Part shown: positions 7,745-8,033 of the stretch, piece by piece | Position numbering within the stretch: the stretch's first letter is position 1 | Layout: each line of letters begins with the position of its first letter | NCBI GenBank assembly: GCA_019694835.1 | Contig: JAIBBE010000018.1 | Span: 1-8,033, forward strand | DNA from: Fimbriimonadaceae bacterium | GTDB taxonomy: Bacteria; Armatimonadota; Fimbriimonadia; Fimbriimonadales; Fimbriimonadaceae | DNA length: 8,033 nucleotides | Direction: 5' to 3' | Notes under the pieces: generated by a model | Seen by the model: only the letters and a program-made list of their open reading frames with translations | What the model was told of the DNA's origin: nothing | The model's database searches: none | Translations under genes and position numbers: made by a program

Positions 7745-7850
7745 GCTCTTCCACGAGAGAGATATGGAAGCCCTGGTGATCCCGGAAGCTGAGGCCGAGG
7801 GCGCCAAGCAGTGCAGAAGCAAGACATCGCGAAGCCACTAGCTGCACTTT

Positions 7851-7931
7851 TGCAAGGAAGATTGACAAGCCCCCGAGACGCGCCCGAATTTTGTCAAAGT
7901 ACCCCTGCGATTCCTGTCAATCTTTCCTGCA
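7851..7931. repeat. Imperfect 17-nt inverted repeat with 47-nt spacer
   Basis: The left arm TGCAAGGAAGATTGACA (7851-7867) matches the reverse complement of the right arm TGTCAATCTTTCCTGCA (7915-7931) at 15 of 17 positions. The spacer holds a further TGTCAA (7892-7897). Thus three TTGACA hexamers, one on + and two on -, fall within 59 nt. Possible roles are regulator binding sites, the ends of a very short mobile element, or an extended hairpin. No suitable -10 box is seen 16-18 nt from any of the TTGACA hexamers, so a promoter is not supported. What the repeat does is unknown. Confidence 0.55.
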
Positions 7932-8033
7932 TCTCGACAACTGTCGACGTCGGCAAGGTGGTTTCTAGGCGCGGTCGCAACACTCGGTTAGGTTCCGGCG
8001 GTGTGTTGGCATCATCTCGTCGGGTGAAGAAGT

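Larger units (their letters stand above)
7689..8033. other. Region without a recognisable gene downstream of the helicase
   Basis: This 345-bp stretch has no convincing coding sequence on either strand. It contains a perfect palindrome and a longer imperfect inverted repeat (listed separately), plus overlapping small palindromes around 7935-7952 (CGACAACTGTCG, CGACGTCG). No stem followed by a T-run is present, so no intrinsic terminator for the operon can be named. A weak stem ACTCGT/ACGAGT (7693-7698 with 7714-7719) lacks a T tail. A gene starting at GTG 8001 or 8003 and running off the window is possible but has too few codons to judge. Confidence 0.6.

Noticed and set aside
7689..7841. In-frame continuation of about 50 codons after the helicase stop, ending at TAG 7839-7841, containing a possible 25-codon gene from ATG 7764
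   Set aside because: Fifty stop-free codons are not unusual at this GC content, there is no readable motif and no good ribosome binding site before ATG 7764. A lost C-terminus or read-through cannot be supported.
7862..7890. Sigma-70 promoter from the TTGACA at 7862
   Set aside because: No hexamer near TATAAT occurs 16-18 nt downstream; the best candidates match at three positions or fewer.
7851..7931. CRISPR array or intrinsic terminator
   Set aside because: The repeated units are inverted, too short and too few for a CRISPR array. The 47-nt loop and lack of a T-run do not fit an intrinsic terminator.
8001..8033. Start of a further gene at GTG 8001 or 8003
   Set aside because: Only about ten codons are visible before the window ends, and no clear ribosome binding site precedes it.

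Overview
The window is high-GC bacterial DNA with strong G/C preference at third codon positions. Every convincing gene lies on the + strand. The organism cannot be named from the sequence. A Gram-negative, proteobacterium-like host is a reasonable guess, because the first gene resembles the VIT/VWA/DUF2135 proteins common there and ends in a BamE/SmpA-like module. This is weak evidence.

Layout. (1) From base 2 to 1438 lies the 3' part of a large gene that enters from the left. It carries a Pro/Ala/Gly-rich linker, a TPR-like helical region, a clear DUF2135 domain and a small BamE/SmpA-like tail. (2) After a 16-nt gap, 1455-7688 holds a tightly packed run of four reading frames: a 67-residue small protein, a 432-residue protein of no family I can name, a 669-residue protein with two phospholipase-D-type half-sites, and a 910-residue SNF2/RapA-type helicase-ATPase. 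All three junctions are 4-nt stop/start overlaps (ATGA, ATGA, GTGA), the usual sign of translational coupling and of proteins made together. (3) From 7689 to the end (345 bp) I see no gene, but it holds a perfect 14-nt palindrome and a 17/17-nt imperfect inverted repeat with three TTGACA hexamers. These may be regulatory sites or the edge of an inserted module.

How the genes may work together. A PLD-type nuclease-like protein next to a SNF2-type translocase, with one large companion of unknown function, is an arrangement typical of anti-phage or DNA-restriction islands (DISARM and Mokosh are known systems that pair helicases with PLD proteins). My inference is that the helicase recognises or moves along foreign nucleic acid, the PLD protein cuts or binds it, and the unknown protein is an adaptor, sensor or effector. 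No methyltransferase, protease or toxin is visible in the window. The assignment as a defence system is inference from gene content and operon structure, not shown by the sequence alone. The DUF2135 gene may be an unrelated neighbour marking the left edge of the module.
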